Assembly: GCF_026343185.1 (NCBI RefSeq) | Contig: NZ_JAPEMA010000001.1 | Location: 1,798,001 to 1,862,000, forward strand | Origin: Streptomyces sp. NBC_00091 | GTDB taxonomy: Bacteria; Actinomycetota; Actinomycetes; Streptomycetales; Streptomycetaceae | DNA: 64,000 nt | Direction: 5' to 3' | In this document: positions 24,818-36,888 of the stretch, piece by piece | How the letters are laid out: each line of letters begins with the position of its first letter | How positions within the stretch are numbered: the first letter of the stretch is position 1 | The notes under the pieces: model-generated | Seen by the model: only the letters and a program-made list of their open reading frames with translations | What the model was told of the DNA's origin: nothing | The model's database searches: none | Program-made: the position numbers and the translations under genes

Positions 24818-24849
24818 GAAGGGGCGGGCCCACCCGGGCCCGCCCCTTC
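24818..24849 (-). terminator. terminator downstream of guaB
   Basis: GAAGGGGCGGGCCC (24818-24831) pairs perfectly with 24836-24849 across a four-base loop. It lies 13 bp past the guaB stop, so guaB and guaB3 may be separate or partly coupled units. Confidence 0.65.
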
Positions 24850-24862
24850 AGCCTTGCGCCAC

Positions 24863-26440
<1,578 letters not shown>

Positions 26441-26511
26441 TCAACCAGAAGTTTCGTCGTTTCCTACGACAGAAAATGGTGCGAAAGGGGACGCGCCGCC
26501 GACGGCGGTGG

Positions 26512-27234
26512 TCACTGCTCGGCGAGGGCGCGCAGCCGGCTGAGCGCCCGGTGCTGGGCGACCCGTACGGCGCCCGGGGACATGCCGAGCATCTGGCCGG
26601 TCTCCTCCGCGGTCAGCCCGACGGCCACCCGCAGGACGAGCAGCTCGCGCTGGTTCTCCGGCAGGTTCGCGAGGAGCTTCTTGGCCCAGGCGGCGTCACT
26701 GCTGAGCAGGGCGCGCTCCTCCGGGCCCAGCGAGTCGTCCGGCCGCTCCGGCATCTCGTCCGAGGGGACGGCCGTGCTCCCCGGATGCCGCATGGCGGCC
26801 CGCTGGAGGTCCGCGACCTTGTGCGCGGCGATGGCGAAGACGAAGGCCTCGAAGGGGCGGCCGGTGTCCCGGTAGCGGGGCAGCGCCATCAGGACGGCGA
26901 CGCAGACCTCCTGCGCGAGGTCTTCCACGAAGTGACGAGCATCACCCGGGAGCCGCGACAGTCTGGTGCGGCAGTAGCGGATGGCGAGGGGGTGCACGAA
27001 GGCCAGGAGATCGTGCGTGGCCTGCTCGTCCCCCTCGACGGCACGGCGTACGAGCGCGCCGACAGCCCCGGCGTTGCCGCTTTTTGCGGCGCCGGTGGGG
27101 GCTGTGGCCGCTGGTGACCCCAGGGCCTCGTCGTCGCGCATCAATCCATGGTGCCTTGGCGCCGGAGCGTTCGCGGCACCGTGGTCCGTGTTGTGCATCG
27201 AAGCGTTATGAGCGGGTGCGCCGGAACTCATCAT
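26512..27234 (-). CDS. shbA: ECF-type RNA polymerase sigma factor, ShbA/SigD-like
   Basis: The 240-residue protein has sigma region 2 (about 85-150, with [20 protein letters not shown]) and region 4 (about 180-235, [45 protein letters not shown]). It also has a poorly conserved N-terminus. The type and its position between guaB and bldM match the sigma factor called ShbA in Streptomyces griseus, which drives transcription of the principal sigma gene hrdB, and SigD of mycobacteria. That identity rests on memory of synteny, not on a search. The ATG at 27234 has GGAGGGGAGG six bases upstream. No anti-sigma gene is adjacent. Confidence 0.8.
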   Translation of the reverse strand: MMSSGAPAHNASMHNTDHGAANAPAPRHHGLMRDDEALGSPAATAPTGAAKSGNAGAVGALVRRAVEGDEQATHDLLAFVHPLAIRYCRTRLSRLPGDARHFVEDLAQEVCVAVLMALPRYRDTGRPFEAFVFAIAAHKVADLQRAAMRHPGSTAVPSDEMPERPDDSLGPEERALLSSDAAWAKKLLANLPENQRELLVLRVAVGLTAEETGQMLGMSPGAVRVAQHRALSRLRALAEQ

Positions 27235-27482
27235 TTGCGCCCTCCCCTCCGCTCGGCCCGAATCGTCGTCCGGAGGACTCGACCTCTCCAAGAATGCGGC
27301 ACACCATCAAGGATGCGGCATCGCGCCCGAAGCGACACGTCCCCCGGATTGTGCCCCGCCAATCCCCGGCGGAACACCGGGTGCGGCGGGACGGACGTAC
27401 CGGCGCCGCCGGCGGGCGCCTGCCGCCCCGCCCGCCGGTGGCGGACGGGACCGCTCCGGCGCGCCGGCCGCCCCTCTCGCGG

Positions 27483-28094
27483 TCAGCGGACGAGGCCCCA
27501 GCGGAAGCCGAGCGCCACGGCGTGCGCCCGGTCGGAGGCACCGAGCTTCTTGAAGAGCCTGCGGGCGTGGGTCTTGACCGTGTCCTCGGAGAGGAAGAGC
27601 TCGCGCCCGATCTCCGCGTTGGACCGGCCGTGGCTCATGCCCTCCAGTACCTGGATCTCGCGCGCGGTCAGGGTGGGGGCGGCCCCCATCTCGGCCGAGC
27701 GGAGCCGGCGGGGGGCCAGCCTCCAGGTGGGGTCGGCGAGGGCCTGGGTGACCGTGGCCCGCAGTTCGGCGCGCGAGGCGTCCTTGTGCAGGTAGCCACG
27801 GGCGCCGGCGGCGACCGCGAGGGCCACGCCGTCCAGGTCCTCGGCGACCGTCAGCATGATGATGCGGGCACCCGGGTCGGCGGACAGGAGCCGGCGGACC
27901 GTCTCGACACCGCCCAGCCCCGGCATGCGTACATCCATCAGAATCAGGTCGGAGCGGTCGGCACCCCAGCGGCGGAGGACTTCCTCGCCGTTGGCAGCCG
28001 TCGTCACACGCTCGACGCCGGGCACGGTGGCAACCGCGCGACGGAGCGCCTCTCGGGCAAGCGGGGAGTCGTCGCAGACGAGGACGGAAGTCAT
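27483..28094 (-). CDS. bldM: BldM developmental response regulator
   Basis: BldM is an orphan NarL-type response regulator needed for aerial mycelium and sporulation in Streptomyces. The 203 residues are a receiver domain (VLVCDD, LILMDVRMPG with the Asp, LTVAED, YLHKDAS) and a LuxR-type helix-turn-helix (LTAREIQVLEGMSHGRSNAEIGRELFLSEDTVKTHARRLFKKL). All phosphorylation-pocket residues are present. Published genetics on S. coelicolor BldM found the aspartate dispensable. The ATG at 28094 has GGAGGGCGG upstream. It is divergent from whiD, and a BldN-type promoter lies 127 bp upstream. Confidence 0.97.
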   Translation of the reverse strand: MTSVLVCDDSPLAREALRRAVATVPGVERVTTAANGEEVLRRWGADRSDLILMDVRMPGLGGVETVRRLLSADPGARIIMLTVAEDLDGVALAVAAGARGYLHKDASRAELRATVTQALADPTWRLAPRRLRSAEMGAAPTLTAREIQVLEGMSHGRSNAEIGRELFLSEDTVKTHARRLFKKLGASDRAHAVALGFRWGLVR

Positions 28095-28474
28095 GACCGC
28101 CCTCCGCAGCTGCTGATGCGCGTCACCTTGAGCCTCCAGGCTGGTACGTATCGTCACCTGTGCGGTCGATGCTCTCGGACACCTGTCCGGGAACTTCTCG
28201 TTTCAACCGCACTCGCTCTCTCAACGATGGTCACTCGAAAGAGTTACGGGTCGGACGGACACCTTCGGCACTCTACGTGAGGAAGCGATCACCGCGCTGG
28301 AGCCACGAGCCATCTGTCCTCCATCTGGAGCTATGCCCTATTTGGCGGCTTTCCTTCCGTTTGCCATGTGTCTGAGGCTAGATTCCCAATGAGTCATATT
28401 TACATCTACTACGACAGTAGGTGTGGAGACATGGACCGTATCCGCCTCAGTACCGGCACCAAGAGGGACTACCA
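28095..28474. promoter_or_regulatory. divergent bldM-whiD control region
   Basis: This 380-bp gap carries the bldM promoter on the left and the whiD promoter region on the right. The whiD side contains an AT-rich stretch (28380-28420, AATGAGTCATATTTACATC). No clear WhiG-type promoter is visible to me. Confidence 0.6.
28221..28248 (-). promoter_or_regulatory. BldN-dependent-type promoter of bldM
   Basis: On the minus strand CGTAAC (28243-28248) and CGTTGA (28221-28226) are spaced 16 bp apart. They match the consensus of the ECF sigma factor BldN, the known activator of bldM transcription. It lies about 127 bp upstream of the bldM start. Confidence 0.85.
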
Positions 28475-28801
28475 ATGGCAGATTTCTCCCGCCTCCCCGG
28501 ACCGAACGCCGACCTCTGGGACTGGCAGCTGCTGGCCGCCTGCCGCGGAGTCGACAGCTCCCTCTTCTTCCACCCGGAAGGCGAGCGGGGCGCGGCCAGG
28601 AGTGCGCGCGAGGCCTCGGCTAAAGAGGTCTGCATGCGCTGCCCGGTGCGCTCGGAATGCGCCGCGCACGCACTCGCCGTCCGCGAGCCCTACGGGGTGT
28701 GGGGAGGCCTCACCGAGGACGAACGCGAGGAACTGATGGGCCGCGCAAGGCATCGGCTGATCCCGGCCTCCAGCACGATCGGCCCCATCGCTCCGCACTG
28801 A
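28475..28801 (+). CDS. whiD: WhiD, WhiB-family iron-sulphur regulator
   Basis: WhiD is a WhiB-like protein needed for spore maturation. The 108-residue product has the four cluster cysteines (AACRG, VCMRCP, ECAAH in the usual C-C-x2-C-x5-C spacing), the GVWGG turn and a basic C-terminal segment (RARHRL). Such proteins bind a 4Fe-4S cluster and contact the principal sigma factor. The N-terminus MADFSRLPGPNADLWDWQL matches what I remember of S. coelicolor WhiD. The ATG at 28475 is preferred over an upstream in-frame ATG at 28421, which has no family support. Its position next to bldM is conserved. Confidence 0.95.
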   Translation: MADFSRLPGPNADLWDWQLLAACRGVDSSLFFHPEGERGAARSAREASAKEVCMRCPVRSECAAHALAVREPYGVWGGLTEDEREELMGRARHRLIPASSTIGPIAPH

Positions 28802-28936
28802 CGGCCGGCCGGACCCCACCGAACCAACCGAACGAGCATCCGAAGGAACGTTTCCTCCGATTCGCGCGCGCTCCCGGGCGTGTCGCCACGACTCAGGTCC
28901 GGGCCGTCACCCGTCCGGCCGTACGCCCCCGTACGG

Positions 28937-29845
28937 TCAGCGCGTGGCGGCCCGCACCAGCTCGCCCAGGGTCGCCGCCACCGCCGGTACGCGCGCCAGG
29001 TCCGGCAGGGTCAGCGCCACGACCTCCCGCTCCACGGCCGGCTCCACGGCCAGGGTGCTCACGCCCTTCGCCCGTACGGACTCCACCGCCAGCTCCGGCA
29101 GCACCGCGACCCCCAGCCCCGCCCCGACCAGCCCGACCACGGCCGGGTAGTCGTCGGTGGCGAAGTCGATCCGCGGGGTGAAGCCCGCCCCCTCGCACAC
29201 CTCCACCAGGTGGCGGCGGCAGCGCGGACAGCCCGCGATCCAGGGCTCGTCGGCCAGCTCGGCCATGCCCACCCGCTCGGCGCCCGCCAGCCGGTGCCCC
29301 TCGGGAACCAGCCCGACGAGCCGGTCGGTCAGCAGCGGGGTGACGACCAGGTCCTCCCACTCGGCCGCGCTCCCGGCCGCGGGGCCGTCACCGCCGTAGC
29401 GGAAGGCCAGCGCCACATCGCAGTCGCCCTCGCGCAGCATCTCCACCGACCGCGGCGGCTCCGCCTCGACGAGCGAGATCCGCGTACCCGGGTGCTCGGC
29501 CCGCATCGCCGCGAGCGCGGTCGGCACCAGGGTGGAGCTGCCGCTCGGGAAGGAGACGAGCCGGACCCGGCCGGCGCGCAGCCCGGCGATGGCCGCGACC
29601 TCCTCCTCGGCGGCCGTCAGCCCGGCCAGGATCCCGGCGGCGTGCCGCACCAGGGCCTCACCCGCCTGGGTCAGCCGCATCTCGCGGCCGGCGCGCACCA
29701 GCAGCGGGGTGCCGGCCGACTGCTCGAGGGCCTTCATCTGCTGGGATACGGCGGGCTGGGTGCAGCCGAGCTCGCGGGCGGCGGCGGAGAAGGAACCGGT
29801 CCCGGCGACAGCGCGCAGGATCCGGAGGTGGCGTGCCTCAATCAC
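28937..29845 (-). CDS. LysR family transcriptional regulator
   Basis: The 302-residue protein has an N-terminal winged helix (LRILRAVAGTGSFSAAARELGCTQPAVSQQMKALE) and a type 2 periplasmic-binding-like effector domain. The chosen GTG at 29845 (VIEARHL) aligns with the family N-terminus. It sits five bases after the -10-like TATGCT, which suggests a leaderless message. Earlier in-frame codons would add an unrelated 32 residues. It is divergent from the short-chain dehydrogenase gene, the usual arrangement for a LysR target. The effector is unknown. Confidence 0.9.
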   Translation of the reverse strand: MIEARHLRILRAVAGTGSFSAAARELGCTQPAVSQQMKALEQSAGTPLLVRAGREMRLTQAGEALVRHAAGILAGLTAAEEEVAAIAGLRAGRVRLVSFPSGSSTLVPTALAAMRAEHPGTRISLVEAEPPRSVEMLREGDCDVALAFRYGGDGPAAGSAAEWEDLVVTPLLTDRLVGLVPEGHRLAGAERVGMAELADEPWIAGCPRCRRHLVEVCEGAGFTPRIDFATDDYPAVVGLVGAGLGVAVLPELAVESVRAKGVSTLAVEPAVEREVVALTLPDLARVPAVAATLGELVRAATR

Positions 29846-30018
29846 CCTTCGAGCATAAGACCGGCTTTGACTGGAGCGCCAATATCCCGCCGCCGCTTTG
29901 GGAAACGGCCCGGCCCGCACCCGGGCCGCCGGTGACGCCACGGAGCCGGCGGCTCACGGGATCGTACGCGCGTACCTGCGGACGTACGGGAGCTGACGCG
30001 GGCGGCTATTTTGCGCAC

Positions 30019-30792
30019 ATGACGACTGCGCTGATCACTGGATCCACGGCGGGCATCGGCGCCGCCTTCGCCCGGCGGCTCGCCTCCCAGGGCCACAACC
30101 TCGTACTGGTGGCCCGCAACACCGAGCGGCTGGCCGAGCAGGCCACCGAACTCCACGACCGGCACGGCATCGAGGCCGAGGTGCTGGCCGCCGACCTGTC
30201 CACGGAGGAGGGCATCAAGGCCGTCGAGACCCGCCTCGGGGACCGCAGGCACCCGGTGGACCTGCTGGTCAACAACGCGGGCTTCGGCAACAAGGGCCGC
30301 TACCTCGAGGTCTCCCTGGCCGACGAGCTGACCATGCTGAAGGTGCACATCGAGGCGGTGCTGCGGCTGACCTCGGCGGCGACGGAGTCGATGCGGTCGC
30401 GCGGCCGCGGCGGGGTCATCAACGTGGCCTCGGTGGCGGCGTTCGTCCCGCGCGGCACCTACGGCGCCAGCAAGGCCTGGGTCGTGCAGTTCACCCAGGG
30501 CGCGGCGCGGGACCTCGGCGGGTCCGGGGTGCGCCTGATGGCCCTGTGCCCCGGCTTCGTGCGGACCGAGTTCCACGAGCGGGCCGGCATGGGCACCGAC
30601 AACATCCCCGGCTGGCTGTGGCTCGACGCGGACAAGCTGGTGTCCGCGGCGCTGGCCGACCTGGCGCGCGGCAAGACGGTGTCGATCCCGGACCCCCGCT
30701 ACAAGGCGCTGATGGGCGTGGTGAAGCTGACCCCGCGCGGGCTGCTCGGCGGCGTGTCCTCCCGTACGGGGCGCAAGTACGGGCCCCAATGA
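30019..30792 (+). CDS. short-chain dehydrogenase/reductase (SDR)
   Basis: The 257-residue protein is a classical SDR: the cofactor motif TGSTAGIGAAFA (residues 7-18), NNAG at about 90, and the catalytic Ser with YGASK at about 150-155. The TGxxxGIG loop followed by ARNTERL suggests preference for NADP. The ATG is six bases after TATTTT (30007-30012), so the message may be leaderless. It is divergent from, and possibly controlled by, the LysR regulator. The substrate cannot be deduced. Confidence 0.9.
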   Translation: MTTALITGSTAGIGAAFARRLASQGHNLVLVARNTERLAEQATELHDRHGIEAEVLAADLSTEEGIKAVETRLGDRRHPVDLLVNNAGFGNKGRYLEVSLADELTMLKVHIEAVLRLTSAATESMRSRGRGGVINVASVAAFVPRGTYGASKAWVVQFTQGAARDLGGSGVRLMALCPGFVRTEFHERAGMGTDNIPGWLWLDADKLVSAALADLARGKTVSIPDPRYKALMGVVKLTPRGLLGGVSSRTGRKYGPQ

Positions 30793-30857
30793 CAAACCGG
30801 GCTGAATGGGTGGTTTCTCCCTAGACTGGATGTGCCCCATCCAGCCCGGGAGACACC

Positions 30858-31547
30858 ATGACATTCGTACAGATAGTCGATTACGAGACCAAGCAACCCG
30901 AGGCCCTGAACGCGCTCCTCGACAAGTACGTCGCGCAGAGCCAGGGGAAGCGCACGGTGACCCACAGCATGGTGGGCAGGGACCGCGAGTCCGAGAACCA
31001 CTACGTGGACGTGGTCGAGTTCCCCTCGTACGAGGAGGCCATGAAGAACTCGAGCCTCCCGGAGACGGACCGAATGTTCAAGGAGATGATGGCGCTCTGC
31101 GACGGGATGCCGACCTTCACCAACCTCGACGTCGTCCGCGACGAGCACCTCAACACCCTGATGGTGAACCGGATGTACGACGAGATCGCGATGAAGGGCG
31201 ACATGTCCGTCATCGAGGAGATCTTCGCGGCGGACTACCAGGACCACGACATCAGCAACCCGGTGGACAAGACCGGTTACGCGGCCATCCGCGAGGACAC
31301 GGAGATGTGGCGGAGCGCCTTCGACTTCAGCTTCACGAAGGACGCCCAGATGGCACAGGACGACCACGTCACCACCCTGTGGACCTGGACCGGCAAGCAC
31401 AAGGGCGAGTTCATGGGCATCGCCCCGACCGGCAAGACCTGCACGATGACCGGCACCACGGTCTTCCGATGTCAGGACGGAATGATCAAGGAAGGCTGGT
31501 GGCACTACGACGCCATGGGCCTGATGCGGCAACTGGGCGCCATGTAG
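30858..31547 (+). CDS. two-domain protein: ABM-like domain fused to SnoaL-like ester cyclase
   Basis: The 229-residue protein appears to join two ferredoxin-like-fold modules. Residues about 1-95 resemble an antibiotic-biosynthesis-monooxygenase (ABM) domain (FVQIVDYETKQPEALNALLD, VVEFPSYEEAM). Residues about 100-229 resemble a SnoaL-like polyketide cyclase/ester cyclase domain (NRMYDEIAMKGDMSVIEEIF, FRCQDGMIKEGWWHYD). The family calls are from pattern recognition. No polyketide genes are nearby, so a general small-molecule or stress role is more likely than antibiotic synthesis. It has GGGAGA before the ATG. Confidence 0.7.
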   Translation: MTFVQIVDYETKQPEALNALLDKYVAQSQGKRTVTHSMVGRDRESENHYVDVVEFPSYEEAMKNSSLPETDRMFKEMMALCDGMPTFTNLDVVRDEHLNTLMVNRMYDEIAMKGDMSVIEEIFAADYQDHDISNPVDKTGYAAIREDTEMWRSAFDFSFTKDAQMAQDDHVTTLWTWTGKHKGEFMGIAPTGKTCTMTGTTVFRCQDGMIKEGWWHYDAMGLMRQLGAM

Positions 31548-31571
31548 CCACCGGGTAGCCCCCACACGCGC

Positions 31572-31611
31572 GGGAAGGCCCCGCTCCGCAGGTGCGGAAC
31601 GGGGCCTTCCC
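31572..31611. terminator. terminator between the cyclase-like gene and groEL
   Basis: GGGAAGGCCCCGCTCCGCA pairs with TGCGGAACGGGGCCTTCCC (one mismatch) across a tight turn. It lies between two convergent genes and can stop both transcripts. Confidence 0.75.
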
Positions 31612-31625
31612 CATGCGTGGCGCGA

Positions 31626-33263
<1,638 letters not shown>

Positions 33264-33386
33264 TCAGCCCTCTCGTTGCGATCCCCGGCCGCTCACCGCG
33301 ACCGCCTAGAACGAACTACGCCCCTCGCCGCCCGGCATCAGCAGGGGTGACCAGGGGCGTAGCTCAAAGCAAAACTGGAGAAGTGA

Positions 33387-33695
33387 TTACTTCTCGACGA
33401 TCGCGAGCACGTCGCGAGCCGAGAGGACGAGGTACTCCTCGCCGCTGTACTTCACTTCGGTGCCGCCGTACTTGCTGTACAGCACGATGTCGCCGACGCT
33501 GACGTCCAGCGGGAGACGCTGGCCGTCCTCGAAGCGGCCCGGGCCGACCGCGAGGACGACGCCCTCCTGGGGCTTCTCCTTCGCGGTGTCCGGGATGACC
33601 AGGCCAGAGGCCGTGGTCTGCTCGGCGTCGAGCGGCTGGACCACAATGCGGTCCTCAAGCGGCTTGATGGCAACCTTGGAGCTGGTGGTCGTCAC
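33387..33695 (-). CDS. groES: co-chaperonin GroES
   Basis: The 102-residue co-chaperonin has the expected sequence ([27 protein letters not shown], mobile loop, and [25 protein letters not shown]). It caps the GroEL ring. The gene is the first of the groES-groEL1 operon, with two CIRCE operators 100-170 bp upstream. Confidence 0.98.
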   Translation of the reverse strand: MTTTSSKVAIKPLEDRIVVQPLDAEQTTASGLVIPDTAKEKPQEGVVLAVGPGRFEDGQRLPLDVSVGDIVLYSKYGGTEVKYSGEEYLVLSARDVLAIVEK

Positions 33696-33791
33696 GATCC
33701 GACCTCCCCCTTCGGAGATCCGGGGTTAACTGTCTGAGGTGGCGACCAGGTCGATCCGTCGTCGCGGGTGCCGGATCTGCCTGTCGCTGTG

Positions 33792-33818
33792 TTGGCACTC
33801 ACCAGGGGCGAGTGCCAG
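33792..33818 (-). promoter_or_regulatory. CIRCE operator 1 (HrcA site)
   Basis: TTGGCACTC-N9-GAGTGCCAG is an 8-of-9 inverted repeat matching the CIRCE consensus TTAGCACTC-N9-GAGTGCTAA. It lies between the promoter and groES. Confidence 0.9.
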
Positions 33819-33838
33819 ATGCGAGACTATTCCGGCGA

Positions 33839-33865
33839 TTAGCACTCGGTCAAGCGGAGTGCCAA
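33839..33865 (-). promoter_or_regulatory. CIRCE operator 2 overlapping the groES promoter
   Basis: TTAGCACTC-N9-GAGTGCCAA matches CIRCE more closely than the first copy. On the minus strand TTGACC within it, then TAGTCT 18 bp further on, form a plausible -35/-10 pair, so HrcA binding would block the polymerase directly. Confidence 0.88.
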
Positions 33866-33869
33866 CACG

Positions 33870-34773
33870 CGCCGCTGGTTCCACGCATTCCAGCCGCGGA
33901 ACCCCCCTTTCGGCCGACACCCACCCCCCGAAACCCACCCCCGCCCACCCCACGGCCGGGGTGATGGGGCGCAACCCCGAGCGGGTCGGGCCGCAGGCCG
34001 GGAAACGGCCCGGCCCCGGGCGGGGAACGGGACGCAGCCCCAGCAATCCGGCCGCGCCCCGGGAGCGAGTCCGGGCGAAGCCCGGGGAACCGGCCCCGGG
34101 CCGGGAACGGAGCACAGCCCCCAGCGATCCGGCCGCAGGCCGGGAACGAGCCCGGGCGAAGCTCGGGGAACAGGCCCCGGCCTCGGGTGGGGAACGGGGC
34201 GCAGCCCCCAGCGGTCCGGCCGCAGGCCGGGAATGGGCCCGGGCCGGGTAACCGGGCGCAGCCGGTCACAGGCCGGCCACAGGCCGGGAACGAGTCCGGG
34301 CGGAGCCCGGGGAACAGGCCCCGGCCCCGGGCCGGGAACGGGGCGCAGCCCCCAGCAGGCCGGGAACGGGCCGGGCTGGGTAACCGGCCGCAGGCCGGGG
34401 ATGGGCCCGGGCGAAGCTCGGGGAACAGGCCCCGGCCTCGGGTGGGGAACGGGGCGCAGCCCCCAGCGGTCCGGCCGCAGGCCGGGAATGGGCCCGGGCC
34501 GGGTAACCGGGCGCAGCCCGCAGCAGGCCGGCCGCAGGCCGGGGAACGGGTCCGGGCGGAGCCCGGGGAACGGTGGAAGGGCGGGGAGGGGCCGGCTCCG
34601 CGCAGCGGCCCACCACCCGCAGACGCCCCCGCCCGGGCCCGGCCCCGCCCAGCAGGCCGACGGACGGAGTCCGGCGCAGCGGCACGAAGCCCGGGCAGCG
34701 CGCCAGCGCTGAGGCGCGTCAGGAACTGCCCCGCGTCGGGGACCGACTCCGCCCGGTATGTGACGCTTGAGCC
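33870..34773. repeat. 900-bp GC-rich intergenic repeat array
   Basis: The gap between groES and the two-component genes consists of imperfect units such as GGCCGCAGGCCGGGAA, CCCGGGCGAAGC(T/C)CGGGGAAC and GGGGCGCAGCCCCCAGC. Many units are palindromic. One block of about 113 bp occurs twice without a difference, at 34150-34263 and 34405-34518, a spacing of 255 bp. Open frames across it are repetitive and lack normal composition, so I do not call a gene. The right end (34549-34600) resembles the repeat at 52391-52490. Confidence 0.75.
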
Positions 34774-35454
34774 GTGCGCATCCTCGTGGTCGAAGACGAA
34801 CAGAGCCTGGCCGAATCCCTCCGGCAGGGCCTATCCGCCGAGGGCCACCACGTCGAGCTCGCCCGCGACGGCCACCGCGGCCTCGAACTGGCCCTCACCG
34901 GCGGCCCGTACGACGTCGTACTCCTCGACCTCATGCTCCCCGGCCCCGGCGGCGCCGCGATCTGCACCCGGATGCGTGCCCTCGCCGACCCCACCCCCGT
35001 CCTGATGCTGACCGCCAAGGACGGCGAGCACGACGAGGCCGACGGCCTCGACGCCGGCGCCGACGACTACCTCACCAAGCCGTTCTCCTTCGTCGTGCTG
35101 AACGCCCGCCTGCGCGCCCTCGCCCGCCGCGCCGCCGCCCCCGAGCCCACCGTGCTCCAGGCCGGGGACCTCGTCCTCGACCCGCAGGACCGCCGCTGCC
35201 GCCGCGGCCCGCACGACATCGAGCTCACCGCCCGCGAGCTCGGCGTACTCGCCTGCCTGATGGAGCGCCCCGGCCGGGCCGTCGCCAAGCAGGACATCCT
35301 CGACGAGGTCTGGGACGCCCCGCACGGCATCGACCCGAACATCGTCGAGGTGTACGTCTCCTCCCTGCGCAAGAAGATCGACGCCCCTTTCGGCCGCCGC
35401 TCGATCCTCACCGTCCACGGCACCGGCTACCGCATGGCCCCCGACGGTGGCTAA
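34774..35454 (+). CDS. OmpR/PhoB-family response regulator
   Basis: The 226-residue regulator has a receiver domain (ILVVEDEQ, the phospho-Asp in VVLLDLMLPG, LTAKD, YLTKPF) and a winged-helix output domain (ELTARELGVLACLMERPGRAVAKQDILDEVWD, VEVYVSSLRKKID, GTGYRM). The start is a GTG. It overlaps the histidine kinase gene by 8 bp, so the pair is translationally coupled. The LCP and SEDS genes just downstream suggest it controls cell-envelope functions, which is an inference. Confidence 0.93.
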   Translation: MRILVVEDEQSLAESLRQGLSAEGHHVELARDGHRGLELALTGGPYDVVLLDLMLPGPGGAAICTRMRALADPTPVLMLTAKDGEHDEADGLDAGADDYLTKPFSFVVLNARLRALARRAAAPEPTVLQAGDLVLDPQDRRCRRGPHDIELTARELGVLACLMERPGRAVAKQDILDEVWDAPHGIDPNIVEVYVSSLRKKIDAPFGRRSILTVHGTGYRMAPDGG

Positions 35455-36838
35455 AAGTCCCCGCGGCCCCCACACCCCCCGCGGCCTCCGCGCGCGGACC
35501 GCCCTCGCCGCCGCCCTCGCGATGGCCGCGGTCCTCGCCGCCGGCGGGCTGTGGCTGTACACCCTCATGCGCACCAACCTCCTCGAGAACACCACCGGCC
35601 GCACCGAGCTCGCCGCCCGCAAGGTCGCCGCCCAGCTCGACACCCGGACCCTCCCGGGCGGCGGACGGCTGCCCGCGCCCGACGGCGGGGTCGACCTGGT
35701 CCTCGTACGGGACGCGCGCGGCAAGGACGTCGCGAGCACCGCCGCCGACGCCCCCGAGGACCCCCCGCCCCTCGACGGGCTGCGCCCCGGACCCGGCCGG
35801 GACTCCCGCTCGGCGGTACTGCCGCCCGCGCACCCCGGCGCACAGCGGCACGTGGTGGTCGCGGTCGAGGCCCCCGGCCCGCCGGGCGCGCGCGATCCGC
35901 ACACGGTGTACGCGATGACCGTGCTCGGCGACGTCGACGACGCCACCCGCGCCATCGCCACCGGCCTGCTCACCGGCGCGCCCCCGCTGATCGCCTTCGC
36001 GGCGGCCCTGGCCTGGTGGGCCACCGGGCGCGCGCTGCGCCCCGTCACCGCGATCCGCACCGGACTGGCCGCGGTCACCGCGAACGAGCTGGACCGCCGC
36101 GTCCCCGACCCGGGCGGCGCCGACGAGATCGCCCGGCTGGCCCGGACCGTCAACGACACCCTCGACCGGCTGGAACGCTCCGACGCCCGGCAGCGCCAGT
36201 TCACCGCCGACGCCTCGCACGAGCTGCGCAACCCCTTGGCCGCCGTCCGCTCCCGGCTGGAGGTGGCCCTCGCCATGGACCGGCCCGACCGGGAGTCGGT
36301 GGCCGCGGCGCTGGCCGACACCGAGCGGCTCCAGCGGATCGCCGCCGACCTGCTCCTGCTGGCCCGCCTCGACGGCGGACCCGCGCCCCGCCCCGAGCCG
36401 GTGGACCTGGCGCTGCTGGCGGCGGAGGACGCGGCCCGGCGGCCCGCGCCCCGGGTACGGCTACGGCTGGACGCGCCGGCGCCCGTACCGGCGTACGGGG
36501 ATCCGGCGCGGCTGGAGCGGGCCCTGGCCAACCTGGTGGACAACGCCCTGCGCTACGCCCGCACGGAGGTGGTGGTGCGGGCCGCCGCGCGGGACGGCTG
36601 GGCGGTGCTGGAGGTGGTGGACGACGGCCCGGGGATCCCGGAGGCGGACCGCGGCCGGGTGTTCGAGCGGTTCGTACGGCTCGACGCGGACCGGGGCCGG
36701 GCCAGTGGCGGCACCGGGCTGGGCCTGGCCATCGCCCGGGAGATCGCGCGGGCGCACGGGGGCGGCGTACGCGCGCCGGGGGCGCGGGACGGGGGCGCGC
36801 GGCTGGAGCTGCGCATCCCGTCGGGCCCCCGCCGCTGA
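35447..36838 (+). CDS. sensor histidine kinase
   Basis: The 463-residue kinase has two membrane helices (about 17-42 and 172-195) flanking an extracytoplasmic sensor of about 130 residues. A HAMP linker (WWATGRALRPVTAIRTGLAAV), the phospho-acceptor helix (FTADASHELRNPLAAVRSRLE) and the ATPase domain (NLVDNALRYA, VVDDGPGIPE, GGTGLGLAIARE) follow. It is the partner of the response regulator it overlaps. The signal sensed is unknown. Confidence 0.93.
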   Translation: MAKSPRGPHTPRGLRARTALAAALAMAAVLAAGGLWLYTLMRTNLLENTTGRTELAARKVAAQLDTRTLPGGGRLPAPDGGVDLVLVRDARGKDVASTAADAPEDPPPLDGLRPGPGRDSRSAVLPPAHPGAQRHVVVAVEAPGPPGARDPHTVYAMTVLGDVDDATRAIATGLLTGAPPLIAFAAALAWWATGRALRPVTAIRTGLAAVTANELDRRVPDPGGADEIARLARTVNDTLDRLERSDARQRQFTADASHELRNPLAAVRSRLEVALAMDRPDRESVAAALADTERLQRIAADLLLLARLDGGPAPRPEPVDLALLAAEDAARRPAPRVRLRLDAPAPVPAYGDPARLERALANLVDNALRYARTEVVVRAAARDGWAVLEVVDDGPGIPEADRGRVFERFVRLDADRGRASGGTGLGLAIAREIARAHGGGVRAPGARDGGARLELRIPSGPRR

Positions 36839-36845
36839 GGGCGCT

Positions 36846-36863
36846 TCCTCAGGATTCCTTCAG
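36846..36863 (+). promoter_or_regulatory. candidate direct-repeat operator upstream of the LCP gene
   Basis: TCCTCAG (36846-36852) and TCCTTCAG (36856-36863) place two TCAG cores 11 bp apart, one helical turn, just upstream of the LCP gene. Direct repeats at this spacing are typical of OmpR-family binding sites, so this is a candidate target of the adjacent response regulator. Confidence 0.4.
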
Positions 36864-36888
36864 CCCCGCTGCGCCAGCATCGAGCGGT

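Noticed and set aside
28368..28736. Open frame starting MSEARFPMSHIY before whiD
   Set aside because: It overlaps whiD in a different frame and has no family features.
34187..35005. Repetitive open frame over the GC-rich array and into the response regulator
   Set aside because: It consists of repeated low-complexity units and overlaps a clear gene in another frame; no credible ribosome-binding site is seen.
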